Part shown: one piece after another, positions 29,684 to 39,610 of the stretch
Layout of the letters: each line of letters begins with the position of its first letter
Numbering within the stretch: position 1 is the first letter of the stretch
Assembly: GCA_947446605.1 (NCBI GenBank)
Contig: CANFHJ010000006.1
Location: 1 to 45,681 of the forward strand
DNA from: Bacteroidota bacterium
Lineage (GTDB): Bacteria > Bacteroidota > Bacteroidia > UKL13-3
Length of the DNA: 45,681 nucleotides
Reading direction: 5' to 3'
The notes under the pieces: model-generated
The model's input: only the letters and a program-made list of their open reading frames with translations
Databases searched by the model: none
What the model was told of the DNA's origin: nothing
Made by a program: the position numbers and the translations under genes

Positions 29684-31060
29684 TTATTTCTGAGTAAAAT
29701 ACTGAAAGAAATAAGGAATGGTTTCAATTCCTTTATAATAGTTAAACAAGCCATAATGTTCATTTGGCGAATGCAAAGCATCGCTATCGAGGCCAAATCC
29801 CATTAAAACAGATTTTAGCCCTAGCTCTTTTTCGAATAATGCTACAATTGGAATACTTCCTCCACCACGGGTTGGAATAGGCTTTTTACCATAGGTAGTT
29901 TCCATCGCTTTTTCAGCAGCCAAATAGGCATGTGAATCAATTGGCGTAACTACAGGTTCTCCTCCATGGTGCGGCTTTACAATTACCTTCACGCCTGCAG
30001 GGGCAATAGATTCAAAATGTTTTTGAAACAAATCTGTTATTGAATGGGAGTCTTGGTTCGGCACTAAACGCATACTAATTTTTGCAAAGGCTTTTGAAGG
30101 CAAAACAGTTTTTGCGCCTTCTCCAATATAACCTCCCCAAATACCATTGCAATCAAGTGTTGGACGAATACCTGTTCTTTCTAATACATTGTAACCTGCT
30201 TCGCCCCATATATCACCAATGCCTAAATCTTTTTTGTAGGCATCCAAATCAAAAGGAGCTTTATTTAATTCAGTTCGCTCGGCTGCAGATAATTCAAGCA
30301 CTTTATCGTAAAAACCAGGAATAGTAATGTGGTTATTTTCATTGTGCATACTGGCAATCATTTTTGCCAAAATATTTATAGGATTGGCAACAGCTCCGCC
30401 ATATACACCACTATGTAAGTCTCGGTTCGGACCAGTTACTTCTACTTCAACATAACTCAAACCACGCAAGCCACAATCAATGCTAGGCGTATCATTTGCA
30501 ATGATAGATGTATCAGAAATTAATACTACATCGGCTTTTAGCCTGTCTTTGTTGGCAATGCAAAAAGGACCAAGATGGGTTGAACCAACCTCTTCCTCCC
30601 CTTCTATCATGAATTTAACGTTACATGGCAAGGTATTGGTGGCCATCATCATTTCAAATGCTTTTACATGCATATAAACCTGGCCTTTATCATCACAAGA
30701 ACCACGGGCAAAAATGGCACCATCTGGATGAACTTCTGTTTTGCGAATGGTTGGTTCGAAAGGAGGTGTTTCCCATAAATCCAAAGGCACTGCAGGTTGC
30801 ACATCGTAATGACCATAAACCAAAACGGTAGGTAAATTTGGATCAATTATTTTTTCACCATAAACAATTGGATTTCCAGCGGTATGACAAAGTTCTACAT
30901 TATCGGCACCAGCCTCTATTAATTTATTTTTGATATAGGTAGCCGCTGCAATGGTATCATTGTGGTAGGCACTGTCGGCACTAATTGATGGAATGCGCAA
31001 TAATTCAAAAAGTTCATTTAAGAATTTTTCTCTGTTTTGGTTCAAGTAGGTTTGTAACAT
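29684..31060 (-). CDS. M20-family dipeptidase
   Basis: VLVYGHYDVQPA, RGSCDDKGQVYMH, MIEGEEEVGS, FARGS; likely start MLQTYLNQNREKF. Confidence 0.93.
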   Translation of the reverse strand: MLQTYLNQNREKFLNELFELLRIPSISADSAYHNDTIAAATYIKNKLIEAGADNVELCHTAGNPIVYGEKIIDPNLPTVLVYGHYDVQPAVPLDLWETPPFEPTIRKTEVHPDGAIFARGSCDDKGQVYMHVKAFEMMMATNTLPCNVKFMIEGEEEVGSTHLGPFCIANKDRLKADVVLISDTSIIANDTPSIDCGLRGLSYVEVEVTGPNRDLHSGVYGGAVANPINILAKMIASMHNENNHITIPGFYDKVLELSAAERTELNKAPFDLDAYKKDLGIGDIWGEAGYNVLERTGIRPTLDCNGIWGGYIGEGAKTVLPSKAFAKISMRLVPNQDSHSITDLFQKHFESIAPAGVKVIVKPHHGGEPVVTPIDSHAYLAAEKAMETTYGKKPIPTRGGGSIPIVALFEKELGLKSVLMGFGLDSDALHSPNEHYGLFNYYKGIETIPYFFQYFTQK

Positions 31061-31347
31061 TTTGGATAATTTTATCTGAACCAAAATTATTATATTATCC
31101 TCAACCTACAAGCAGTTTAGGAAGTTTTACCAATATTTTTTTTGAAGCAATTTCTAAAAACAATTTTCAGCCAAATTTTGGACTGCAGCGCTAATTGTAA
31201 AATTTTTATTGGAGATAAAATTGTAGGTAAAAAAATATTGAACTATCAACAAAACGAATTTTTTTCATTCAGCTACAGCCGTTTAAAAAATCACATTTGT
31301 TGAAATCTAAAAACGGCTCTCCAAAAATTAAAACCTACATTCGTAAT

Positions 31348-33630
31348 GTGGATTATTTACAGACATTAAACCCTTCGCAAAGAGCCGCTGTTGAACAAAT
31401 AGACGGGCCTGTAATGATTATTGCAGGCGCTGGTTCAGGTAAAACAAGAGTTCTTACCTATCGTATTGTGCACATGCTTAGGAATGGGGTTGATCCTTTC
31501 CAAATTCTTTCCCTCACTTTTACCAATAAAGCAGCCAAAGAAATGCGTCACCGTATCTATGATGCAGTTGGTTCGGAAAGTAGAAACCTTTGGATGGGAA
31601 CATTTCACAGTATTTTCTCTAGAATTCTTAGAAGTGAAAGCGAACGCATTGGCTATCCTAAGAACTTTACCATTTATGATAGCGACGACAGCAAGAGTTT
31701 AATAAAAACCATTCTTGGTGAAATGAAACTCGATGATAAATTGTACAAGCCTTCAAACATGTTGAGCCGCATTTCTTCGGCTAAAAACGCCTTAATTTCT
31801 GCCGATGAATACTTAGGTAATTCAGAGTTTTCTGAAAATGACAGCAGCAGTGGCCGACCAAAATTTGGATTTCTATTTAAGGCCTACCAAGACCGTTGCT
31901 TCAGAGCAGGGGCAATGGATTTCGACGATTTATTGGTAAACACACACAAGCTATTTGCCAACCATATAGATGTATTAAACAAATACCAACACATGTTTCG
32001 TTATATCATGGTTGATGAGTTTCAAGACACCAATCATGCGCAATACATGATTATAAAGAAACTTTCCATGGTGAATGAAAACATTGCAGTGGTTGGTGAT
32101 GATGCCCAAAGTATTTATGCCTTCCGTGGGGCAAATATTAAAAATATCTTAGGCTTTCAAAAAGATTTTCCAGATGTAAAAACCTTTAAATTAGAGCAAA
32201 ACTACCGAAGTACACAAGTAATTGTAAATGCCGCTAGTAGCATTATAGAAAAGAACAAAGACCAAATTAAAAAGAAGGTTTGGACAGAAAATGAAGCTGG
32301 TGAGCGCATCCGTGTGCTGAGAGCTTTAACAGATAACGAAGAAGGTAAAATGGTGGCCTCAGCTATTTTTCAGGATAAAATGAATAGCCAAGCCAATAAC
32401 AAAGATTTTGCTATTTTATACCGAACCAACGCCCAAAGTAGGTCGATGGAAGAGGCCTTGCGCAAACTCAACATTCCCTATAAAATTTATGGAGGTTTGT
32501 CGTTTTACCAACGAAAAGAGGTAAAAGATTTATTAGGTTACTACCGCTTGGTATTAAATCCAAGAGATGAAGAAGCTTTGAAAAGAGTGATCAATTATCC
32601 TACCCGTGGTATTGGTAAAACTACTTTGGAGAAATTAGCTTTGGTAGCGGATCAGCATAAAGTAAGCCTATGGCAAGTAATGGAACAAGTGAATCAAATT
32701 GGCTTTAAAAACATGACAGCCGTGGAGGATTTTGTTACCAAAATTAAGAGTTTTCAAATTATGCTCGACCGCAACGCTTATGATGTGGCTATGCATATTG
32801 CCAAAGAAAGCGGGGTATTAAAATCTTTATATGAAGACAAAACCGTTGAAGGCATTGCCCGTTATGAAAATACGGAGGCATTGTTAAATGGTATCAAAGA
32901 ATTTAGTATTGAAGAAGCTGCAGATAATGATGGCGTTTTAAAATCTAGAACATTAGCAGATTTTATGGCAGATGTTGCCTTACTAACCAATGACGACAAA
33001 GATAAGGATCAAGACCAGGACCATGTAAGCTTAATGACCATTCACTCTGCAAAAGGATTGGAATATAAATATGTGCATGTGGTAGGTTTGGAAGAAAATC
33101 TATTTCCAAGTCAATTGTCGTTAAATAGCCGACAAGAATTAGAGGAAGAGCGCCGATTGTTTTACGTAGCGCTTACAAGAGCCATGAAAAAACTAACAAT
33201 TAGCTTTGCTACCAGTAGGTTTAAATTTGGTAGCATTGTTAATTCCGAACCCAGCAGGTTTCTTTCAGAATTAGACCCGCAATACTTACATTTTGAAAAC
33301 ATGTTTGCTACAAAAGGCCAATACAGTGAAGGCAGAGATGGCGGTTCAAAAAGCAGCGGCACTATGAGTGGTTTGCCTAAAAAGGCATTAACAATAAGCA
33401 GGCCGCAACCCAGAACAGCTGCAGCCGCTCCCCCATTGGATCCAAACTTTGAACCAGATGATACCAGCAATTTGGTGGCAGGAAATAAAGTGGAGCACCA
33501 AAGATTTGGCAAAGGAATAGTTACCGCAATGGAAGGCAACGGAGATAACCGCAAGGCCAATATCGATTTTGAAACTTCAGGTAAGAAGGTGTTGGTTTTA
33601 AAGTTTGCGAAACTTAAAATTATTGAATAA
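31348..33630 (+). CDS. ATP-dependent DNA helicase, UvrD/PcrA family
   Basis: LNPSQRAAVEQIDGPVMIIAGAGSGKTRVLTYRI, VDEFQDTNHAQY, VVGDDAQSIYAFRGA; GTG at 31348 gives MDYLQTLNPSQ, while ORF caller begins at TTG 31297. Confidence 0.93.
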   Translation: MDYLQTLNPSQRAAVEQIDGPVMIIAGAGSGKTRVLTYRIVHMLRNGVDPFQILSLTFTNKAAKEMRHRIYDAVGSESRNLWMGTFHSIFSRILRSESERIGYPKNFTIYDSDDSKSLIKTILGEMKLDDKLYKPSNMLSRISSAKNALISADEYLGNSEFSENDSSSGRPKFGFLFKAYQDRCFRAGAMDFDDLLVNTHKLFANHIDVLNKYQHMFRYIMVDEFQDTNHAQYMIIKKLSMVNENIAVVGDDAQSIYAFRGANIKNILGFQKDFPDVKTFKLEQNYRSTQVIVNAASSIIEKNKDQIKKKVWTENEAGERIRVLRALTDNEEGKMVASAIFQDKMNSQANNKDFAILYRTNAQSRSMEEALRKLNIPYKIYGGLSFYQRKEVKDLLGYYRLVLNPRDEEALKRVINYPTRGIGKTTLEKLALVADQHKVSLWQVMEQVNQIGFKNMTAVEDFVTKIKSFQIMLDRNAYDVAMHIAKESGVLKSLYEDKTVEGIARYENTEALLNGIKEFSIEEAADNDGVLKSRTLADFMADVALLTNDDKDKDQDQDHVSLMTIHSAKGLEYKYVHVVGLEENLFPSQLSLNSRQELEEERRLFYVALTRAMKKLTISFATSRFKFGSIVNSEPSRFLSELDPQYLHFENMFATKGQYSEGRDGGSKSSGTMSGLPKKALTISRPQPRTAAAAPPLDPNFEPDDTSNLVAGNKVEHQRFGKGIVTAMEGNGDNRKANIDFETSGKKVLVLKFAKLKIIE

Positions 33631-34198
33631 GTATTTGATGTATCTTCATTACCTGAGGAATCAATAAATCATTGTTGTTTTGAATGATGTAATCTGCTAA
33701 TAACAGTTTTTCTTCTTGTGGCATTTGGTTGCGCATACGTGCTAAAACATCTTCCTCTTTTGCGTGGTCTCTTTCCAAACATCTTGCCAACCTTACCGCT
33801 TCATTGGCAGCAACCACAATTAATTGATCTAAATTCTTATTGGAGCCACTCTCTATAAGCAGGGCTGCTTCCTTTAAAACATAGGGGGCATTTTGCTTTG
33901 CGCACCAAGAATCAAAATCGGCAAAAACTGCTGGGTGAACCAATGCGTTTAAGCCCGCTAATAAACTTTCTTTTTGAAAAACTTTAGATGATATGAAGGC
34001 CCTATTTAGTTTGCCATCTGAGAAATAGGCATCGGTACCAATTAATTTTTTAATGGCTGAAACCAATTGCTGGTTATCTACCATTACCGCTTTGGCGCGG
34101 CTGTCGGCATCATATACAGGAACACCCAAAAGTGCAAATATTTTGGCTGTAGTAGATTTACCACTTCCAATATTACCTGTGATGCCTATTTTTTTCAT
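33620..34198 (-). CDS. coaE: Dephospho-CoA kinase
   Basis: MKKIGITGNIGSGKSTTAKIFALLGVPVYDADSRAK. Confidence 0.95.
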   Translation of the reverse strand: MKKIGITGNIGSGKSTTAKIFALLGVPVYDADSRAKAVMVDNQQLVSAIKKLIGTDAYFSDGKLNRAFISSKVFQKESLLAGLNALVHPAVFADFDSWCAKQNAPYVLKEAALLIESGSNKNLDQLIVVAANEAVRLARCLERDHAKEEDVLARMRNQMPQEEKLLLADYIIQNNNDLLIPQVMKIHQILIQ

Positions 34199-34200
34199 AA

Positions 34201-34237
34201 TTGAACATTTGCCTTCTCAAAGAAAGCAAATGTTCAA
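34201..34237 (-). promoter_or_regulatory. 12-bp hairpin abutting the coaE start codon
   Basis: TTGAACATTTGC (34201-34212) and GCAAATGTTCAA (34226-34237), perfect complement; 2 nt before coaE ATG (34198). Confidence 0.7.
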
Positions 34238-34249
34238 ATGATTTTTAAA

Positions 34250-34591
34250 TTATTTCTTTTCTTCTTTAGCCGGTTGGTTCAATGCTTGAGAAGCCTCCAT
34301 AGAAACGGCTGTACGGTCGATACGCAATTTGGTACCTTCACTTTCAATTAAGAAAGTATGGTCTGTGGCATCAATAATTTTTGCGTGCACACCACCAATG
34401 GTAATAATTTTATCCCCTTTACCAATGCTCTCACGGAATTTCTTTTGTGCTTTATTCTTTTTGATTTGCGGATAAATCATAAAGAAATAAAATACTACAA
34501 AAATTAAAATCAAAGGTAAAAACTGCATGATAGGATTTCCTCCTGTTTGACCTGCAGCTGGCGGCGCCATTAATAGAATTTGGTTGATCAT
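34250..34591 (-). CDS. yajC: Preprotein translocase subunit YajC
   Basis: FYFFMIYPQIKKNKAQKKFRESIGKGDKIITIGGVHAKI. Confidence 0.93.
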   Translation of the reverse strand: MINQILLMAPPAAGQTGGNPIMQFLPLILIFVVFYFFMIYPQIKKNKAQKKFRESIGKGDKIITIGGVHAKIIDATDHTFLIESEGTKLRIDRTAVSMEASQALNQPAKEEKK

Positions 34592-34634
34592 TATTTTATT
34601 GTTTTTGTGGTTGTATATTTTTAATTGTCCTAAA

Positions 34635-35087
34635 CTATTCTTGTTTAGGTTTTACATCTGCTCTAATAATTAAGAATACTTGAGTGGGAATGGTATTAGC
34701 AGTAATTGTAATGTTTTTTTCTACTACACCAGACTTTCCGCTACTGTTAAATTGCACATCTATTGCAGCTTCACTTCCAGGAGCAACGGGCTCTTTAGGA
34801 TAGCTAGGAACAGTGCAACCGCAACTTGCACTGGCATTGTTAATAATCAAATCTGATTTACCTGTATTTTTAAATTTAAACTTATAGGTAACTACTTCTC
34901 CATCTACCAATTTACCAAAATCATGGATGTTTTCATCAAAGGTCATGCTTGGTGCATTTTCTCCCAGATTAGCAGCTGTATCAGTTGCACTCAATGGATT
35001 ATTCACCAAATTGCCCGATGCTTTTTTAGGATCGTGGCCACATGCTACTAAAATGAGTAAGCTTGCTGAAAAAATAAATTTATTCAT
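34635..35087 (-). CDS. DUF1573 lipoprotein
   Basis: Lipobox LILVACG; HDFGKLVDGEVVTYKFKFKNTGKSDLIINNASASCGCTVP. Confidence 0.9.
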   Translation of the reverse strand: MNKFIFSASLLILVACGHDPKKASGNLVNNPLSATDTAANLGENAPSMTFDENIHDFGKLVDGEVVTYKFKFKNTGKSDLIINNASASCGCTVPSYPKEPVAPGSEAAIDVQFNSSGKSGVVEKNITITANTIPTQVFLIIRADVKPKQE

Positions 35088-35112
35088 ATTTATATTTAAA
35101 TAAAATGTTCAA

Positions 35113-36054
35113 TTAATTAACTAAACCCCTGCCCAATTTATTGATTTTATTTTCGTTTTTCAACTCTATTTGAACCTTGTCTAAAACGCCATTAATAAAG
35201 CCATGACTATTAGGCGTACTGTACAATTTTGCTAATTCAAGGTATTCGTTAATGGAAACTTTCAAGGGGATATAAGGGAAATACAAAACTTCACATAATG
35301 CCATTTTCATCAAAATCATATCTACCAAGGCAATACGATCTTGGTCCCAATTTTGCGTTTTAGCAGAAATAAGTATCGTTAATTCTTTGTCGTTTTGCAC
35401 GCATTCATCAAATAATTGCTTTACAAATTTTAGGTCTTCTTCCTCATCTTTGTGCTTTTCAGGTAAAATATTAAGCGTATTTTGTTTGAGCATTTGCAAA
35501 GTTTTTTGCAAAGTAGTTAGCACCAATACTTGGTCGTCTTCCCAATTTACAAAACGATCTTCCATAAAGGATTCAAATAATTCCAAATCTGCGCTTAACC
35601 ATTCCAAAATTCCTGCTAAAAGATTCTTATCGTCTACCAAACTTGGGCTTTCAATAAGTAAATAGCTTTTTAACAAATCATGTCCTTTTAGCTCGATCCA
35701 AACCTGACGAAACAAATCGCTGTGGTTATTCCATAAAACTTTGTAATCTTTCAAGCCTTTATTAAAGGCAGAATTATTTTCAATTACAGCAACAGCCTGA
35801 TTATTGATAAGACGTTGAATTAAAGAAATTTGTTCGGAAGAGGGAATGTATTTTGCCTTTTCTGTTTCTAATTCTTGGCTCAAAAAAGCTTTAAACTCAA
35901 CACCAAAAGACAATAAGAACAGATACAATTCATAGGTTTTATCTAAACCTGACAATAGCTGTTTGCGACAAATGGCTGCATTTGCACCTTCCTCGCGGGA
36001 ATAGCTATACAATGCCTGAAATGCCTTAACGCGTAAAAATCTTCTGTTCAACAT
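35113..36054 (-). CDS. nusB: Transcription antitermination protein NusB
   Basis: MLNRRFLRVKAFQALYSY; C-terminal DMILMKMALCEVLYFPYIPLKVSINEYLELAKLYSTPNSHGFINGVLDKV. Confidence 0.93.
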   Translation of the reverse strand: MLNRRFLRVKAFQALYSYSREEGANAAICRKQLLSGLDKTYELYLFLLSFGVEFKAFLSQELETEKAKYIPSSEQISLIQRLINNQAVAVIENNSAFNKGLKDYKVLWNNHSDLFRQVWIELKGHDLLKSYLLIESPSLVDDKNLLAGILEWLSADLELFESFMEDRFVNWEDDQVLVLTTLQKTLQMLKQNTLNILPEKHKDEEEDLKFVKQLFDECVQNDKELTILISAKTQNWDQDRIALVDMILMKMALCEVLYFPYIPLKVSINEYLELAKLYSTPNSHGFINGVLDKVQIELKNENKINKLGRGLVN

Positions 36055-36070
36055 ATTTAAAAAAATCAAT

Positions 36071-36128
36071 GCAAGCAGTAAACGAATTACATAAAAAAGG
36101 CACTATGAAAAGAACGTTTACCGCTTGC
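36071..36128 (-). other. Long-loop hairpin between leucine dehydrogenase and nusB
   Basis: GCAAGCAGTAAACG / CGTTTACCGCTTGC, 14-bp arms; the single mismatch becomes a G-U wobble in minus-strand RNA; 30-nt loop. Confidence 0.6.
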
Positions 36129-36145
36129 GCGATGGAAATTATTTA

Positions 36146-37219
36146 TTAATAAGTAGCTTGTAGCTTCAACACATCATTGATGCGTTTTTCTGCCAAATTC
36201 ATAGCCGCTTTTTGGGTATATATTTTTTCAGTAGCCGAAATATTTAAGATTTCAGCGGTTACATCAAAAATATGCTCAGCTTTTCTAATGGCTGTTTCCT
36301 TATTGTATCCAATATGTTCTTGGTAAACATTAATTAAGCCACCCGCATTGATCAAAAAATCTGGAGCGTAAGTAATGCCTCTTTCCATTAAAGCTGGACC
36401 ATGAACTGTTTCATCTGCCAATTGGTTATTTGCAGCACCTGCAATAATTGAACATTTCAATTTAGCAATGTTTTCGGTATTCAAAATAGCACCCATTGCG
36501 CATGGAGCAAAAACATCAATATCTAAACTATAAATATCATCGCCAGTTACAACTGTTGCGCCCATAGAAGATGCATAGTGGCTCAATACATTTGCATTGA
36601 TATCACTGATATAAAGCTTAGCGCCTTCTTTGTGCAAGTAATCCAATAAATGACCACCTACTTTACCAATTCCTTGAACAGCAATCTTTTTACCGCTTAA
36701 GCTATCGTTTCCAAAAACATGTTTGGCACTGGCTTTCATTCCCATGTATACGCCATAAGCAGTTACAGGACTAGGATCTCCTCCTCCACCCATGCTTTCT
36801 GGTAAACCTACTACGTGATCTGTTTCCATATTCACATACTCCATGTCTTTGGTTGTAGTGTTTACATCCTCAGCAGTAATATATTTACCGTTCAAATTTT
36901 CAACAAACCTTCCAAATTTACGCATCAAAGCTTCTGTTTTAATTTTAGAAGCATCGCCAATAATAACAGCTTTTGCTCCACCTAAATTAAGGCCAGAAAT
37001 TGCAGCTTTGTAGGTCATGCCGCGAGATAATCGCATTACATCGTTAATTGCCTCTGCCTCGTTGCTGTAGTTCCAAACACGCGTACCTCCCAAACCTGGG
37101 CCTAATACAGTATTGTGAATTGCTATAATAGCTTTAAGTCCAGTTGCGTTGTCGTTACAAAATACAATTTGTTCGTGATCGTATGTAGCGAGTTGTGTGA
37201 AAATTTCTAGTTCAGCCAT
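36146..37219 (-). CDS. Glu/Leu/Phe/Val dehydrogenase, leucine dehydrogenase-like
   Basis: GPGLGGTRVW, SRGMTYKAAISGLNLGGAKAVI, VQGIGKVGGHL, INAGGLINVYQE. Confidence 0.92.
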   Translation of the reverse strand: MAELEIFTQLATYDHEQIVFCNDNATGLKAIIAIHNTVLGPGLGGTRVWNYSNEAEAINDVMRLSRGMTYKAAISGLNLGGAKAVIIGDASKIKTEALMRKFGRFVENLNGKYITAEDVNTTTKDMEYVNMETDHVVGLPESMGGGGDPSPVTAYGVYMGMKASAKHVFGNDSLSGKKIAVQGIGKVGGHLLDYLHKEGAKLYISDINANVLSHYASSMGATVVTGDDIYSLDIDVFAPCAMGAILNTENIAKLKCSIIAGAANNQLADETVHGPALMERGITYAPDFLINAGGLINVYQEHIGYNKETAIRKAEHIFDVTAEILNISATEKIYTQKAAMNLAEKRINDVLKLQATY

Positions 37220-37252
37220 ACTTATGGATTAAATTTTGAGTTTTTAGTGGCG

Positions 37253-37281
37253 CAAAAGTATACTTATTTTTGGTTTTTCAA
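37253..37281 (-). promoter_or_regulatory. Candidate promoter for the dehydrogenase gene (TTG-N18-TACTTTTG)
   Basis: CAAAAGTA at 37253-37260 and CAA at 37279-37281 on + strand. Confidence 0.45.
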
Positions 37282-37335
37282 GTCCAAATTTAGTCGAGTC
37301 AATTTTTGTCCTTATTTTTCCTTTATTTTGTAGGG

Positions 37336-39129
37336 TTGAAAGCACTAAGATACCTCAGAAAATACCTCCTTAAATACAAATTAAGGCTACTCCTTGGCTT
37401 CCTTTTTGTGGCCGCTTCGAACCTATTTGCCATTTTTCCAGCGCAAATGGTAAGAAAAGCCATTGATTTAATTAAGGAGATTTTAGCCCAATATCCTAAC
37501 AGTAAGGAACTTGACAAAATTATACTGAAAGAGACCCTTGGCACTGAGGTGCTAAAATTCTTCCTATTACTCATAGCCTTTGCCTTGGTTCGCGGCATAT
37601 TTATGTATCTCATGCGCCAAACATTAATTGTAATGAGCAGGCATATTGAATACGACCTTAAAAACGAAATATTTGAGCACTATCAGGAATTAGACCAAGG
37701 CTTCTATAGAAACAATAGAATAGGAGATTTAATGGCCAGAATAAGTGAAGATGTTGGTCGGGTAAGGATGTATGTTGGACCCGCTATTATGTATGCCATT
37801 AATTTGGTATTAACTATTATTTTGGTTTTAACAGTAATGTTTAGTGTAAATGCCCATTTAGCATTATTGGTAATTTTACCCCTTCCAATTTTATCTTTCA
37901 CCATATATAGGGTTAATAATCAAATAAATAAACGCAGTGATGCCATTCAAAAGCAATTATCTAATTTAACATCCTTTGTTCAAGAGGCATTCTCAGGAAT
38001 TAGAGTTATAAAAGCGTTTGCGGCAGAAAAGGCAAATCAAAAAAGTTTTGAGACCGAAACCAAAAACTACAGAGAAAAACAAATGCAATTGGCAAAAGTG
38101 GAGGCATATTTTTTTCCACTCATGTTATTTCTAACTGGCTTAAGCTCTTTAATAACTATATACATAGGAGGAATTGAAGTAATAGATGGCAATGCCACCT
38201 TGGGTAATATTGCCGAATTTGTTATCTACGTAAATTTATTGGTTTGGCCAGTAACTAGCCTTGGGTATACCAGTAGTTTAATTCAAAGAGCCGCCGCTTC
38301 TCAAGCCAGAATAAATGAGTTTTTAAATACCAAAACCACAATGGAATACCCAAAAACAGGTAAAACTCAATTTAAGGAAAGCATTGTTTTTGAGCATGTA
38401 ACCTACACCTATCCTGGAAAGAATATTCCTGCCTTGTCAAATTTAAATTTTGAAATTCCTAAAGGGAGCACCTTTGCCATTTTAGGAAGCACAGGTTCAG
38501 GCAAAACAACTTTAATACAATTGTTATTGCGCTTGTTCGATCCAAGCGAAGGAAAAATTAGGATCGACCAAGAAAACTTGAAATATTGCCCATTAAATAA
38601 TTGGAAAGAACAAATTGGCTATGTGCCACAAGATGTTTTTCTTTTTAGCGATACCATATCAAACAATATTTCTTTTGGCTTAAAGGAAAATGTTGAAGAT
38701 AAAAAACAAAAAGCCATAGAGGCGGCTAAAATGGCAGCCTTGTATGATAATATCATGGAATTTCCGCAGAATTTTGAAACCAAAGTTGGTGAACGTGGCA
38801 TCAGTTTATCTGGCGGGCAAAAACAAAGGGTTGCCATTGCACGTGCCTTTATTAAGGATCCTGAAATATTAATTTTTGACGATTGCCTGAGCGCTTTAGA
38901 TACCAAAACAGAGGCAGACATTCTTGCAAAATTAGCGGCCATTAAAAACAACAAAACCCTCATTGTTGTAAGTCACCGGGTTTCTTCTGTAAAAGACGCA
39001 GACCAAATTTTGGTTTTAGATGAAGGCAAAATTTTAGAGTTTGGCACACACCAAACGCTAATGGCACTAAATGGCTCATATAGTGACATATACAACAAGC
39101 AAATTCAGGAAGATCTTCAAATAAATTAG
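37336..39129 (+). CDS. ABC transporter ATP-binding/permease protein (MsbA-like)
   Basis: TMD plus Walker A GSTGSGKTT and signature [15 protein letters not shown]; no ATG at N-terminus, TTG 37336 gives MKALRYLRKYLLKYK (ORF caller 37306). Confidence 0.92.
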   Translation: MKALRYLRKYLLKYKLRLLLGFLFVAASNLFAIFPAQMVRKAIDLIKEILAQYPNSKELDKIILKETLGTEVLKFFLLLIAFALVRGIFMYLMRQTLIVMSRHIEYDLKNEIFEHYQELDQGFYRNNRIGDLMARISEDVGRVRMYVGPAIMYAINLVLTIILVLTVMFSVNAHLALLVILPLPILSFTIYRVNNQINKRSDAIQKQLSNLTSFVQEAFSGIRVIKAFAAEKANQKSFETETKNYREKQMQLAKVEAYFFPLMLFLTGLSSLITIYIGGIEVIDGNATLGNIAEFVIYVNLLVWPVTSLGYTSSLIQRAAASQARINEFLNTKTTMEYPKTGKTQFKESIVFEHVTYTYPGKNIPALSNLNFEIPKGSTFAILGSTGSGKTTLIQLLLRLFDPSEGKIRIDQENLKYCPLNNWKEQIGYVPQDVFLFSDTISNNISFGLKENVEDKKQKAIEAAKMAALYDNIMEFPQNFETKVGERGISLSGGQKQRVAIARAFIKDPEILIFDDCLSALDTKTEADILAKLAAIKNNKTLIVVSHRVSSVKDADQILVLDEGKILEFGTHQTLMALNGSYSDIYNKQIQEDLQIN

Positions 39130-39223
39130 GGTAAATTTAAAGTTATTTGAGGCATGTTGAAAAAATGTTTTGAAAACAAACTCTGAACGTATATTTTGCC
39201 GATGTTTATACTTAACAAATTGC

Positions 39224-39547
39224 ATGGACGAATTCAACAAAAACGACAGTCAGGAAATATTTTCTAAAAAAATCCGCGCTGGCAAAAGGACTTATTTCTT
39301 TGATGTTAAATCAACAAGAGGAAAAGATTATTTTATTACCATTACAGAAAGTAAAAAGAGTTTTGAAGACGGAAACTTCGTAAAACACAAAATTTTCCTT
39401 TACAAAGAAGATTTTAACAAATTTGTTGAAGCTTTAAACGAAACGGTAAACTACATTAAAACAGATTTGATGCCAGATTACAACTTCGATGAATTCAAAC
39501 ATGATTCTTTTGAAACTGTTGAACCACGCGAGGCGCAATCAAATTAA
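39224..39547 (+). CDS. DUF3276 / PUR-alpha-like nucleic-acid-binding protein
   Basis: FSKKIRAGKRTYFFDVKSTRGKDYFITITESKK; start MDEFNKNDSQ. Confidence 0.88.
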   Translation: MDEFNKNDSQEIFSKKIRAGKRTYFFDVKSTRGKDYFITITESKKSFEDGNFVKHKIFLYKEDFNKFVEALNETVNYIKTDLMPDYNFDEFKHDSFETVEPREAQSN

Positions 39548-39567
39548 TTATTTATTAATTTATAGCT

Positions 39568-39575
39568 TATATTTG
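39568..39575 (+). promoter_or_regulatory. Candidate -7 element TATATTTG for the lipoprotein gene
   Basis: Exact TAnnTTTG match 36 nt upstream of ATG 39611; no clear -33. Confidence 0.45.
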
Positions 39576-39610
39576 TTCATTAACTCCTAAAACAAACTAG
39601 AAAAACACAT

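Noticed and set aside
31129-31240. Distant inverted repeat CAATATTTTTTT / AAAAAAATATTG upstream of the helicase gene
   Set aside because: Very AT-rich low-complexity arms about 90 bp apart; likely chance.
34629-34649. Short hairpin CCTAAAC-TATTCTT-GTTTAGG at the DUF1573 gene end
   Set aside because: Only a 7-bp AT-rich stem overlapping the stop codon and no clear U-tract; too weak to call as a terminator.
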